Source: Bradyrhizobium sp. CCGE-LA001 | GTDB lineage: Bacteria > Pseudomonadota > Alphaproteobacteria > Rhizobiales > Xanthobacteraceae | Assembly: GCF_000296215.2 (NCBI RefSeq) | Contig: NZ_CP013949.1 | Span: 7,185,501-7,249,500 of the forward strand | DNA: 64,000 nt | Reading direction: 5' to 3' | Shown here: in pieces, positions 55,400 to 62,825 of the stretch | How the letters are laid out: each line of letters starts with the position of its first letter | How positions within the stretch are numbered: position 1 is the stretch's first letter | Translations under genes and position numbers: made by a program | Notes under the pieces: model-generated | What the model was told of the DNA's origin: nothing | Database searches by the model: none | Seen by the model: only the letters and a program-made list of their open reading frames with translations

Positions 55400-56296
55400 A
55401 TGCGGCAGGATTCGACAGTTTCGTGGATGATCAAATGCGCCAGTGTCGCGGCGATGGTGCTGCTCGTCTGCGGCTTCGCCACCGCGCGCTTCGGCTCGGC
55501 CCTGCAGCAGCCGGCCGTCACCACCCGCGACGGCAGCCTCGTCACCCTCAACCGCTATGTGCGCGAGCCCACGCCTGACATCGTGCTGGTCGGCAGCTCG
55601 GTGACGTGGCGCCTCAAGGAGGAATATTTCTCGCTGCCCCGCATCCGCAATCTGGCGTTGGCCGGCGGATCGCCGGTCACCGGGCTCGAGATCGTTGCCC
55701 GGCAGGCGACCCTGCCGAACACCATTCTGATCGAGACGAACGTGCTGACGCGCGAAACCGACAGCGCGCTGGTCGAGAGATTTTCGCATGGCGCGAGCGC
55801 GGAGGCCTCGTTGCTGCGCCCGCTGCGAACGGCGGTTGCGGCCTATGAGACGTGGAATCACGCGCCGCCGGATCTGGCCCAGGCGCGTGCCGAACGGGAT
55901 CGCCTGCTCGGCCAGCCGCCTGATCCGTTCGACAACAGGGTCTATCTCGACCGTGCGGTGGCGCAGATGAACGAGGGTGACCCGACCGTGCCCGTTCGCG
56001 CCAATGCGATTCGCATCCGACAGCTCATCGACGATCTGCAGCGGCGCGGCGCGCGCGTCCTCCTCATTCATGTGCCCTTCGCGCCGGAGATCGAGCGCTC
56101 GCGCCTTGTCAGGACGACCGACGAGATCGTCGACAACGCCTTTCCGGATCGCGGGCTTTGGCTTCCGATCGAGCCGCCGCGCAGCGAGCTGCGCTGGGCC
56201 GACGGCGTGCATCTCGACGAACGGTCCGCTCTGATCGTCGTGCGCGCCATCGAAGGCGCGCTGACCGTGCGGGCGGCGACTACACCGCCGCGGTAG
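55400..56296 (+). CDS. Membrane-anchored SGNH/GDSL-like acyl-transfer partner
   Basis: From the ATG at 55400 the product has 298 residues, with one N-terminal membrane helix (about 10-28) and a periplasmic domain. The nucleophile block is DIVLVGSSVTWRL near residue 60, and the C-terminal Asp-His pair is DGVHLDERS near 272, as in SGNH hydrolases. Family knowledge from AlgX/AlgJ, PatB and DltD suggests it completes acyl transfer started by the MBOAT protein encoded 2 bp upstream. Its 3' end overlaps the convergent SDR gene by 17 bp. An upstream start inside the MBOAT gene was rejected. Confidence 0.82.
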   Translation: MRQDSTVSWMIKCASVAAMVLLVCGFATARFGSALQQPAVTTRDGSLVTLNRYVREPTPDIVLVGSSVTWRLKEEYFSLPRIRNLALAGGSPVTGLEIVARQATLPNTILIETNVLTRETDSALVERFSHGASAEASLLRPLRTAVAAYETWNHAPPDLAQARAERDRLLGQPPDPFDNRVYLDRAVAQMNEGDPTVPVRANAIRIRQLIDDLQRRGARVLLIHVPFAPEIERSRLVRTTDEIVDNAFPDRGLWLPIEPPRSELRWADGVHLDERSALIVVRAIEGALTVRAATTPPR

Positions 56297-57068
56297 TCAC
56301 GCCGCCGTCGATGACGATGGTCTGGCCGGTCATGAAGCTCGAGGCGTCAGAGGCGAGATAGGCCACGGCTCCGGCGATCTCGTCGGGCTCGCCGATGCGG
56401 CGCAGCGGCGTGGTGGCGGTGCGACGCTTGAGATTCGCCTCGTCTTCCCACAGCGCGCGGGCGAAATCGGTCTTGACGAGACCGGGCGCGATGCAGTTGA
56501 CGCGGACGCCCTTCGGACCCCATTCGCCGGCGAGCGAGCGGCACAGCGCGAAATCGGCAGCCTTCGAGATGCCGTAGGCGCCGATCACCGTGGAGCCGCG
56601 CAGACCCCCGATCGACGAGATGATGATCACCGAGCCGTTGCCGCGCTCGGCCATTTGCGGGATCGCAAGCGCCGAGAGCCAGATGTTGCTCTTGACGTTC
56701 GAGCCCATGATCTTGTCGAAGGCTTCGTCGGTGATGTCGAGCAGCGGGCCGTAATACGGGTTCACCGCGGCATTACAGACGAGGATGTCGATCTTGCCGT
56801 AATGCTTGGTCGCGCCCGCGATCAGCGCCTCGACCTCGTTCCTGCGCGCGATGTTGCAGGGGATGACGATGGCATCGCCGCCGGAAGCATTGATGCCGTC
56901 GGCGACCTCCTTGCACGCATCGGCCTTGCGCGAGGACACCACGACCTTGGCGCCGAGCTTTGCGAGCAACTCGGCGGAGGAGCGGCCGATGCCGCGGCTG
57001 GAGCCGGTGACCACGGCGACCTTGCCGGTGAGATCGAACGGGGTGTTTTTCATTTTCGGCTCCGCCAT
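56280..57068 (-). CDS. Short-chain dehydrogenase/reductase (SDR)
   Basis: This classical SDR of 262 residues from the ATG at 57068 (MAEPKMKNTPFDLTGKVAVVTGS) uses NAD(P)H. The cofactor motif TGSSRGIGRS lies near residue 21, NNAG is replaced by CNAAVNPY near 97, the catalytic Ser is in IISSIGG near 150, and the YGISK catalytic Tyr/Lys pair is near 164. Position at the end of the acyl-CoA cluster suggests a role in acyl-CoA or alcohol metabolism. Specific substrate unknown. It overlaps the preceding convergent gene by 17 bp. Confidence 0.92.
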   Translation of the reverse strand: MAEPKMKNTPFDLTGKVAVVTGSSRGIGRSSAELLAKLGAKVVVSSRKADACKEVADGINASGGDAIVIPCNIARRNEVEALIAGATKHYGKIDILVCNAAVNPYYGPLLDITDEAFDKIMGSNVKSNIWLSALAIPQMAERGNGSVIIISSIGGLRGSTVIGAYGISKAADFALCRSLAGEWGPKGVRVNCIAPGLVKTDFARALWEDEANLKRRTATTPLRRIGEPDEIAGAVAYLASDASSFMTGQTIVIDGGVTTAAV

Positions 57069-57082
57069 GTCCCCAAACTCGG

Positions 57083-57187
57083 TGTCATCGCCCGACTTGA
57101 TCGGGCGATCCAGTACTCCGCGGCGGATATTGTGCAAACGATCTGGCGCCGCGGAGTACTGGGTCCCCCGCCTTCGCGGAGGACGAC
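57083..57187. repeat. Intergenic inverted repeat between SDR and acyl-CoA dehydrogenase genes
   Basis: A GTCATCGCCCGA...TCGGGCGAT hairpin and a CAGTACTCCGCGGC/GCCGCGGAGTACTG pair enclose about 25 bp. The right side ends CCCCCGCCTTCGCGGAGGACGAC, nearly identical to the right end of the repeat at 58405-58525, so both belong to one subfamily. Confidence 0.75.
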
Positions 57188-57211
57188 AGTCGTCGTGTGG
57201 TCTAGATCAAC

Positions 57212-58354
57212 TCAAATCAACCCGCCCGCGTCGGCGACGCGGCGCTGGTGGTAGTCGGTGTCACCAAAGGTGTTCTCGATCATGGTCAGGCGCTTGAAGT
57301 AGTGGCCGATCTTCGCCTCCATGGTCATGCCGATGCCGCCGTGGAGCTGGATCGACTGCTGGCCCACGAACTTCAGCGACTTGCCGATCTGCACCTTGGC
57401 CGCAGCGATGGCATTGCTGCGTTCCTTCGCGTCCTCGAAATCACCAGCCATGGTCGCGAACATCGACATCGAGCGCGCCTGCTCGGCGGCGACGAACATG
57501 TCGGAGGCGCGGTGCTGCAGCGACTGGAACGAGCCGATCGCGACGCCGAACTGCTTGCGGGTCTTGATGTACTCGACGGTGGTCTTCAGCGACTCGTCCA
57601 TCAGGCCGACCGCCTCGGCGCAGAGCGCGATGCGGGCTTCGTCGACGACGCGCTCGATCAACGCGAGCGAATCGTCGGGGTTGCCGAGCACGGCGTCCGG
57701 GCCGATCTCGACGCCGGTGAAGGTAACGTCGGCGGCATGCAGGCCGTCCTGGGTCGGATAGCTCTTCTTCGCAACGCCCTTGGCGTCGGCGGGGACCAGG
57801 AACACGCCGATGCCGGTCTTGTCACGGCGGTCGCCCTTGGTGCGGGCGGTGACGACAAGCGTGTCGGCGTTCTCGCCGTTGAGCACGACGAACTTCTCGC
57901 CGTCGATGACCCAGCCGTCGCCCTTCTTCTTCGCGGTCGTGGTGACGTCGAACAGATCGTAGCGCGCGTTCTTCTCGAGCTGGGCGAAGGCCAGCGTCTT
58001 GCTGCCGTCGATGATCCCGGGCACGTGAGCGGCCTTTTGCGCATCGGTGCCGGCATGGCGCAGGAAGCCGCCGCCGATCACGACGGTCGCGAGATAAGGC
58101 TCGAGGACCAGCGCCTTGCCGAGCGCCTCCATCACGATCATGGTCTCGACGCCGCCGCCGCCAAAGCCGCCATCGGCCTCTGCGAAGGGCAGACCGAGCA
58201 GGCCCTGCTCGGCGAGCTTGAGCCAGACGGTTTTGCTCCAGCCGCCCTTCTCCTTCATGTATTTCTTGCGCTGCTCGAAATCGTATGAATCGGTCAGCAG
58301 GCCGTCGATGCTTTCCTTGAGAAGCCGCTGCTCCTCGTTCAGGTCAAAATCCAT
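57212..58354 (-). CDS. Acyl-CoA dehydrogenase (first of two)
   Basis: This FAD enzyme oxidises acyl-CoA at the alpha-beta bond. From the ATG at 58354 (MDFDLNEEQRLLKESIDGLL) it has 380 residues, with GGAGAG before the start. Helical N domain, central FAD region (LAFAQLEKNARYDLFDVTTTAKKKGDGWVIDGEK) and C domain with QFGVAIGSFQSLQHRASDMF and QLHGGIGMTMEAKIGHYFKRLT are visible. The catalytic Glu of classical members is not in the usual place, which is common in heteromeric ACAD pairs. It probably pairs with the ACAD gene at 58546. Confidence 0.92.
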   Translation of the reverse strand: MDFDLNEEQRLLKESIDGLLTDSYDFEQRKKYMKEKGGWSKTVWLKLAEQGLLGLPFAEADGGFGGGGVETMIVMEALGKALVLEPYLATVVIGGGFLRHAGTDAQKAAHVPGIIDGSKTLAFAQLEKNARYDLFDVTTTAKKKGDGWVIDGEKFVVLNGENADTLVVTARTKGDRRDKTGIGVFLVPADAKGVAKKSYPTQDGLHAADVTFTGVEIGPDAVLGNPDDSLALIERVVDEARIALCAEAVGLMDESLKTTVEYIKTRKQFGVAIGSFQSLQHRASDMFVAAEQARSMSMFATMAGDFEDAKERSNAIAAAKVQIGKSLKFVGQQSIQLHGGIGMTMEAKIGHYFKRLTMIENTFGDTDYHQRRVADAGGLI

Positions 58355-58404
58355 GTTTCTCTCCAAATCGGCGGGAATTGCCCTGCCGTCGCCTCACCCT
58401 CAGA

Positions 58405-58525
58405 CGTCATCCCCGCCTTGTGCGCAATTGCGCACTGGAGCGGGGATCCAGTAAACGCAGCCGCCTGCCGTACTCACGACCGCCGCGGCGTACTGGGTCC
58501 CCCGCCTTCGCGGGGGACGACACCG
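58405..58525. repeat. Intergenic repeat between the two acyl-CoA dehydrogenase genes
   Basis: GTCATCCCCGCC lies near 58406 and TTGTGCGCAATTGCGCACTGG forms a near-perfect hairpin near 58420; the right part has GTACTGGGTCCCCCGCCTTCGCGGGGGACGAC. The right end repeats that of the element at 57083-57187. No gene is present. Confidence 0.7.
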
Positions 58526-58545
58526 TCATTGCCTTGCGCGCACCG

Positions 58546-59736
58546 TCACAGCCCCAGCACCGCCTTGGCGATGATGTTGCGCTGGATCTCGTTGGAGCCG
58601 CCGTAGATCGAGACCTTGCGGTTGTTGAAGTAGCTCGGCGCGATCTGGGCGGTCCAGTCCATGGCTTCGTTGGAGCCGTCGTCGCCGTGGACGTCGTAGG
58701 GCGCGGCGAACGGGCCGATCACTTCCATCAGCAGCTCGGTGGTGGTCTGCTGGATCTCGGAGCCCTTGATCTTCAGCACCGAGGAGGCCGGATTCGGCTT
58801 GCCCTTGCCGTGCTTGCCTTCGTCGGCGACGACGCGCAGCTGCGTCAGCTCGAGCGCCTTCAGCTCGATCTCGCAGGCCGCCAGCTTCTCGCGGAAGGCG
58901 GGGTCCTGGATGATCGGCTTGCCGCCGGACTCGACCTTCGACGCAAGATCCTTGATGCGGCGGATGCGCTCCTTGGAGACGCCGACGCGGGCGATGCCGG
59001 TGCGCTCATTGCCGAGCAGGAACTTGGCGTAGTCCCAACCCTTGTTCTCTTCGCCGATCAGGTTCTCGTAGGGAACCTCGACGTCGTCGAAGAAGACTTC
59101 GTTGACCTCGACGCCGCCGTCGATGGTCTGGATCGGGCGCACGGTGACGCCCTTCGACTTCATCGAGAACACGATGAAGGAGATGCCCATCTGCTTCTTG
59201 GCGTTGTTGTCGGTGCGGCACAGGCAGAAGATCATGTCGGCGTGCTGGGCCAGCGTGGTCCAGGTCTTCTGGCCATTGATGATCCACTTGTCGCCCTTGC
59301 GCTCGGCCTTGGTCTTGAGCGAGGCGAGGTCGGAGCCGGAGCCGGGCTCGGAGAAGCCCTGGCACCACCAATCGTCGACATTGGCGATGCGCGGCAGGTA
59401 CTTCTTCTTCTGCTCATCATTGCCGAAGGTGTAGATGACGGGGCCGACCATGCTGACGCCGAAGGCGAGCGGCTGCGGCGCCGGATGAGCCTGGAGCTCC
59501 TCGTTGAAAATGTAGTGCTGCACGGGCGTCCAGCCGGTGCCGCCATATTCCTTCGGCCAGTGGCTGACGCCCCAGCCCTTCTTGTTGAGGATGCGCCACC
59601 AAGTCACCATCTCGTCCTTCGAGAGATGACGACCCTCGACCATCTTGCGCCGCGTGTCCGGCGGGACGTTGTCGCGGAAGAACTGCCGCACTTCCTCGCG
59701 AAACGCCTGCTCTTCTTTCGTGAATGCGAGATCCAT
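58546..59736 (-). CDS. Acyl-CoA dehydrogenase (second of two)
   Basis: The 396-residue product MDLAFTKEEQAFREEVRQFF is a complete ACAD. The FAD-binding loop region is WWCQGFSEPGSGSDLASLKTKAERKGDKWIINGQKTWTT near residues 115-153, a strong family hallmark. The C domain has YGGSNEIQRNIIAKAVLGL, the usual end. Adjacent unequal ACAD pairs often form alpha2beta2 enzymes for steroid or branched acyl-CoA substrates, which may be the case here with the gene at 57212. Confidence 0.95.
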   Translation of the reverse strand: MDLAFTKEEQAFREEVRQFFRDNVPPDTRRKMVEGRHLSKDEMVTWWRILNKKGWGVSHWPKEYGGTGWTPVQHYIFNEELQAHPAPQPLAFGVSMVGPVIYTFGNDEQKKKYLPRIANVDDWWCQGFSEPGSGSDLASLKTKAERKGDKWIINGQKTWTTLAQHADMIFCLCRTDNNAKKQMGISFIVFSMKSKGVTVRPIQTIDGGVEVNEVFFDDVEVPYENLIGEENKGWDYAKFLLGNERTGIARVGVSKERIRRIKDLASKVESGGKPIIQDPAFREKLAACEIELKALELTQLRVVADEGKHGKGKPNPASSVLKIKGSEIQQTTTELLMEVIGPFAAPYDVHGDDGSNEAMDWTAQIAPSYFNNRKVSIYGGSNEIQRNIIAKAVLGL

Positions 59737-59775
59737 CGGATCCTCCTGTGAGCGATTTTATTCTTACCAAATCCG

Positions 59776-59820
59776 CCGTCATTCCGGGATGCGCCGTAAG
59801 GCGCAGGCCCGGAATGACAG
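59776..59820. repeat. Short palindromic repeat between ACAD and thiolase genes
   Basis: GTCATTCCGGGATGCGCC and GGCGCAGGCCCGGAATGAC pair across a GTAA loop with few mismatches (59778-59818). It is the most compact member of the GTCATTCCGGG palindrome family and abuts the thiolase stop within 10 bp. It may serve as an mRNA hairpin. Confidence 0.8.
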
Positions 59821-59826
59821 AAAGAG

Positions 59827-61014
59827 TTACTGCAACACCTCGAACAATCCCGCCGCGCCCATGCCGCCGCCGACGCACATGGTGACGACGGCGTACTTGG
59901 CCTTGCGGCGGCGGCCTTCGATCAGAGCATGGCCGGTGAGGCGCGCGCCCGACATGCCGTAGGGATGGCCGACCGAGATCGCGCCGCCGTTGACGTTGAT
60001 CTTCTCGGGGTCGATGCCGAGCTTGTCGCGGCAATACAGCACCTGCACGGCGAAGGCTTCGTTGAGCTCCCAGAGACCGATGTCGTCGACGGTGAGGCCG
60101 TGGCGCTTGAGCAGGCGCGGCACGGCGAACACCGGGCCGATGCCCATCTCGTCCGGCTCGCAGCCCGCGGAGACGAAGCCGCGGAAGATGCCGAGCGGCT
60201 TGAGGCCGCGCTTGGAAGCTTCCTTGTCGCTCATGATCACGGAGGCGCTGGCGCCGTCGGAAAGCTGGCTGGCATTGCCGGCGGTGATCGAAAAGCCCTC
60301 GCCGCGCACGGGCTTGAGGCCGGCGAGGCCTTCGGCGGTGGTCTCGGGGCGCGGACCTTCGTCCTGCGACAGCGTGACATCCTTCATCGAGACGGCACCG
60401 GTCGCCTTGTCGGTCACCGCCATCTGCGTGGTGATCGGCGCGAGCTCGTCCTTGAACTTGCCGCCCTGCTGGGCGGCAGCGGTGCGGCGCTGGCTCTCCA
60501 GCGAATATTCATCCTGCTTCTCGCGCGAGATGCCGTAGCGCTTGGCGACGACCTCGGCGGTATCGATCATGGGCATGTAGACCTCGCCCTTGATCTTGAG
60601 CAGCGCCGGATCCTGCGCGTGGAAGCCGTTCATCTTGTCGTTCTGCACGAGGCTGATCGACTCGCCGCCGCCACCGACCGCGATCTCGACGCCGTCGAAG
60701 ATCACCGAGCGCGCGGCGAGCGCGATCGCCTGCAGGCCCGAGGCGCATTGCCGGTCGATCGTGGTGCCGGCGACGGTAACGGGCAGGCCGGCACGCAGCA
60801 GCGCCTTGCGCGCGATGTTGCCGCCGGTCGCGCCCTGCTGCAGCGCTGCGCCCATCACGACGTCCTCGACCTCCTTCGGATCGACCTTGGCGCGCGCGAC
60901 GGCTTCGCCGATGGCGTGGCCGAGCAGGGTCGCGCCCTCGGTGGCGTTGAGCATGCCGCGATAGGCCTTGCCGATCGGGGTGCGGGCGGTGGAAACGATG
61001 ACGGCGTCGGTCAA
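59827..61014 (-). CDS. Acetyl-CoA C-acyltransferase (thiolase)
   Basis: This degradative thiolase of 395 residues cleaves 3-ketoacyl-CoA with CoA. The active-site Cys is in IDRQCASGLQAIALA near residue 88, the catalytic His in NVNGGAISVGHPYGMSGARL near 346, and the second Cys in VTMCVGGGMGAAGLFE near 381. FadA/PcaF-like motifs fit beta-oxidation rather than biosynthesis. Its start overlaps the stop of the broken ligase gene by 4 bp, so the two were translationally coupled when the ligase frame was intact. Confidence 0.95.
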   Translation of the reverse strand: MTDAVIVSTARTPIGKAYRGMLNATEGATLLGHAIGEAVARAKVDPKEVEDVVMGAALQQGATGGNIARKALLRAGLPVTVAGTTIDRQCASGLQAIALAARSVIFDGVEIAVGGGGESISLVQNDKMNGFHAQDPALLKIKGEVYMPMIDTAEVVAKRYGISREKQDEYSLESQRRTAAAQQGGKFKDELAPITTQMAVTDKATGAVSMKDVTLSQDEGPRPETTAEGLAGLKPVRGEGFSITAGNASQLSDGASASVIMSDKEASKRGLKPLGIFRGFVSAGCEPDEMGIGPVFAVPRLLKRHGLTVDDIGLWELNEAFAVQVLYCRDKLGIDPEKINVNGGAISVGHPYGMSGARLTGHALIEGRRRKAKYAVVTMCVGGGMGAAGLFEVLQ

Positions 61015-62689
61015 GAACGACCTCCTGATGAGTGTTGAGCTGATTGTGACGGTTTCTGCTGCTGGCGCAACTCGTGGCGCGACAGCTTCCCGACCGGCGT
61101 GCGCGGCAGATCGTCGACGAACGCGACCTCGGCCGGCAATTCGTGCTTGCCGAGCTTGCCCGTGAGCTGACTGCGCAGCTCGTCGAGCGAGAACGGTTTT
61201 GCCTCAGGCCTCAGCTTGATGAAGGCTTTTGCGGCCTCGCCGCGGTAGGGGTCGGGAATGCCAAGCACGATCACCTCATGCACCCCGGGAATGGTGTAGA
61301 TCGCCTGCTCATCTGCGGATAGACGTTGAAGCCGCCGGAGATGATCATGTCCTTCTTGCGGTCGACCAGGAAGAAATAGCCGTCCGCATCCATGTAGCCG
61401 ATGTCGCCGGTGAGGAAGCGGCCGTCGACGAAGGCGTCCGCGGAGCCCTCCGGCTTGTTCCAGTAGCCCTTGGTGACGTTCGGGCCCTTGATGCGGATCT
61501 CGCCGACTTCGCCGGGCGGCAGCACTTTTTTCGGATCGTCCAGCGCGACGACGTCGAGTTCGATGCCAGGCAGCATGAGACCGATCGAGCCGGGCTTCTC
61601 GGGACCGGTGGGCGGATGGCCGGTGCCGGGCGAGCAGGTCTCGGTCATGCCCCAGCCGCTCTTGAGCTTCTTGCCGACCTTGCGCTCGAAGTAGCTTGCG
61701 ACCTCGACGGGCAGCGGCGCGCCGCCGGAGCCGATGGCGTTGAGCGAGGAGAAATCGCGCTTGTCGAGATCAGGCAGCGCCGCGATCGCGATCCACATCG
61801 TCGGCACGCCCGGAAAATATGTCGCGCGCTTGACCTCGATGTCGCGCATCACGGCTTCGACGTCGAAGCGCTGATGCAGCGAGATCAAATTGCCGCGGCG
61901 GAGCGAGGACAGCAGCACGACGGTGAGCGCATAGATGTGGAACAGCGGCAGCACGCAGATCACGCGCTCGATGATTTCGCCGCGCGCGGCGCGCGACGGC
62001 TTACCCCAGACGTCGTAGATCGACACCGCCGAGGTGAGATTGCCGTGCGTCAGCATCGCGCCCTTGGGCAGGCCGGTGGTGCCGCCGGTATATTGCAGCA
62101 GCGCGACGTCGTCGGCCCCGACGTTCGGCCATGCTGCGGGCACGGCCGCGCCCTCGACGAAGGTCTTGAAGGTGACGATGCGGGGATCGTTGGGGATCGC
62201 GGCCTGCGGCGTGCCGACCTTGCCCCAATCATCGTCCTCGCAGACGACGAGGCGATCGATCAGGCCTTTCTCCAGGAATTTCAGCGCGGTCGGCAGCAGC
62301 GCCTGGAGGTTCGAGGTGACGAGCAGCCGCGACCCTGAATCGGACACCTTGTGCGTCAGCGCGATCTCGCCGTCGAGCGGCGACAGATGCGCGACGCGGC
62401 TGCCGGCCTTCAGCGCACCGAAGAAGTTGACGGGGTGATCCGGCGTGTTGCCGAGGAACAGCGCGACGGAGGAATCCCTGCCACAGCCGGCGCGCAGGAA
62501 CGCCGCAGCCGCACGCTCGGCTCGCGCGGCGAGATCGGCGTAGGAAATCGGACGCTCCCGGAATTCCAGCGCGGTGCGCGGGCCGTACTCGGCGGCGGCC
62601 TTCGACAACAGGTCCGGGAGCGTGCCCTGGACGATGGTGTCGCCCCAACGCACGCCCTCGGGATAAAACTGTTCGCCGGGATGGGTCAT
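61011..62689 (-). pseudogene. Long-chain acyl-CoA ligase (AMP-dependent synthetase), frameshifted near its C terminus
   Basis: The gene starts at the ATG at 62689 (MTHPGEQFYPEGVRWGDT) and is intact over the adenylation core: LLQYTGGTTGLPKGAM, GWGMTETCSPGTG, LTGDIGYMDADGYFFLVDRKKDMIISGGFNVYPQ. Just after NVYPQM the frame is lost at about 61305-61314 and stops at 61271. A second frame, 61011-61283, supplies the missing C-terminal lid (HEVIVLGIPDPYRGEAAKAFIKLRPEAKPF...TPVGKLSRHEL), including the catalytic Lys near its end. Net loss is one base modulo three; a four-base deletion in a GATC-like context at 61310/61311 would explain it. Without the lid the enzyme would be inactive or impaired. Sequencing error is possible. 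Confidence 0.88.
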
Positions 62690-62705
62690 TCCTGCATCAC
62701 AATCA

Positions 62706-62806
62706 GTCGTCATTCCGGGGCGCGACGAAGTCGCGAGCCCGGAGGCCGCACGCTCTGAGGAGAAACGGATTCCGGGCCTGGCCCTTCGGGCCATCCCGGA
62801 ATGACG
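62706..62806. repeat. Intergenic inverted repeat between acyl-CoA ligase and hydroxyacyl-CoA dehydrogenase genes
   Basis: GTCATTCCGGGGCGCGACG on the left and GGGCCATCCCGGAATGAC on the right form the outer pairing; two inner hairpins (CGCGACGAAGTCGCG and GGCCCTTCGGGCC) lie between. The outer ends match the compact repeat at 59776-59820. No gene is present. Confidence 0.8.
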
Positions 62807-62825
62807 TGCGGATAGACTACGGCCA

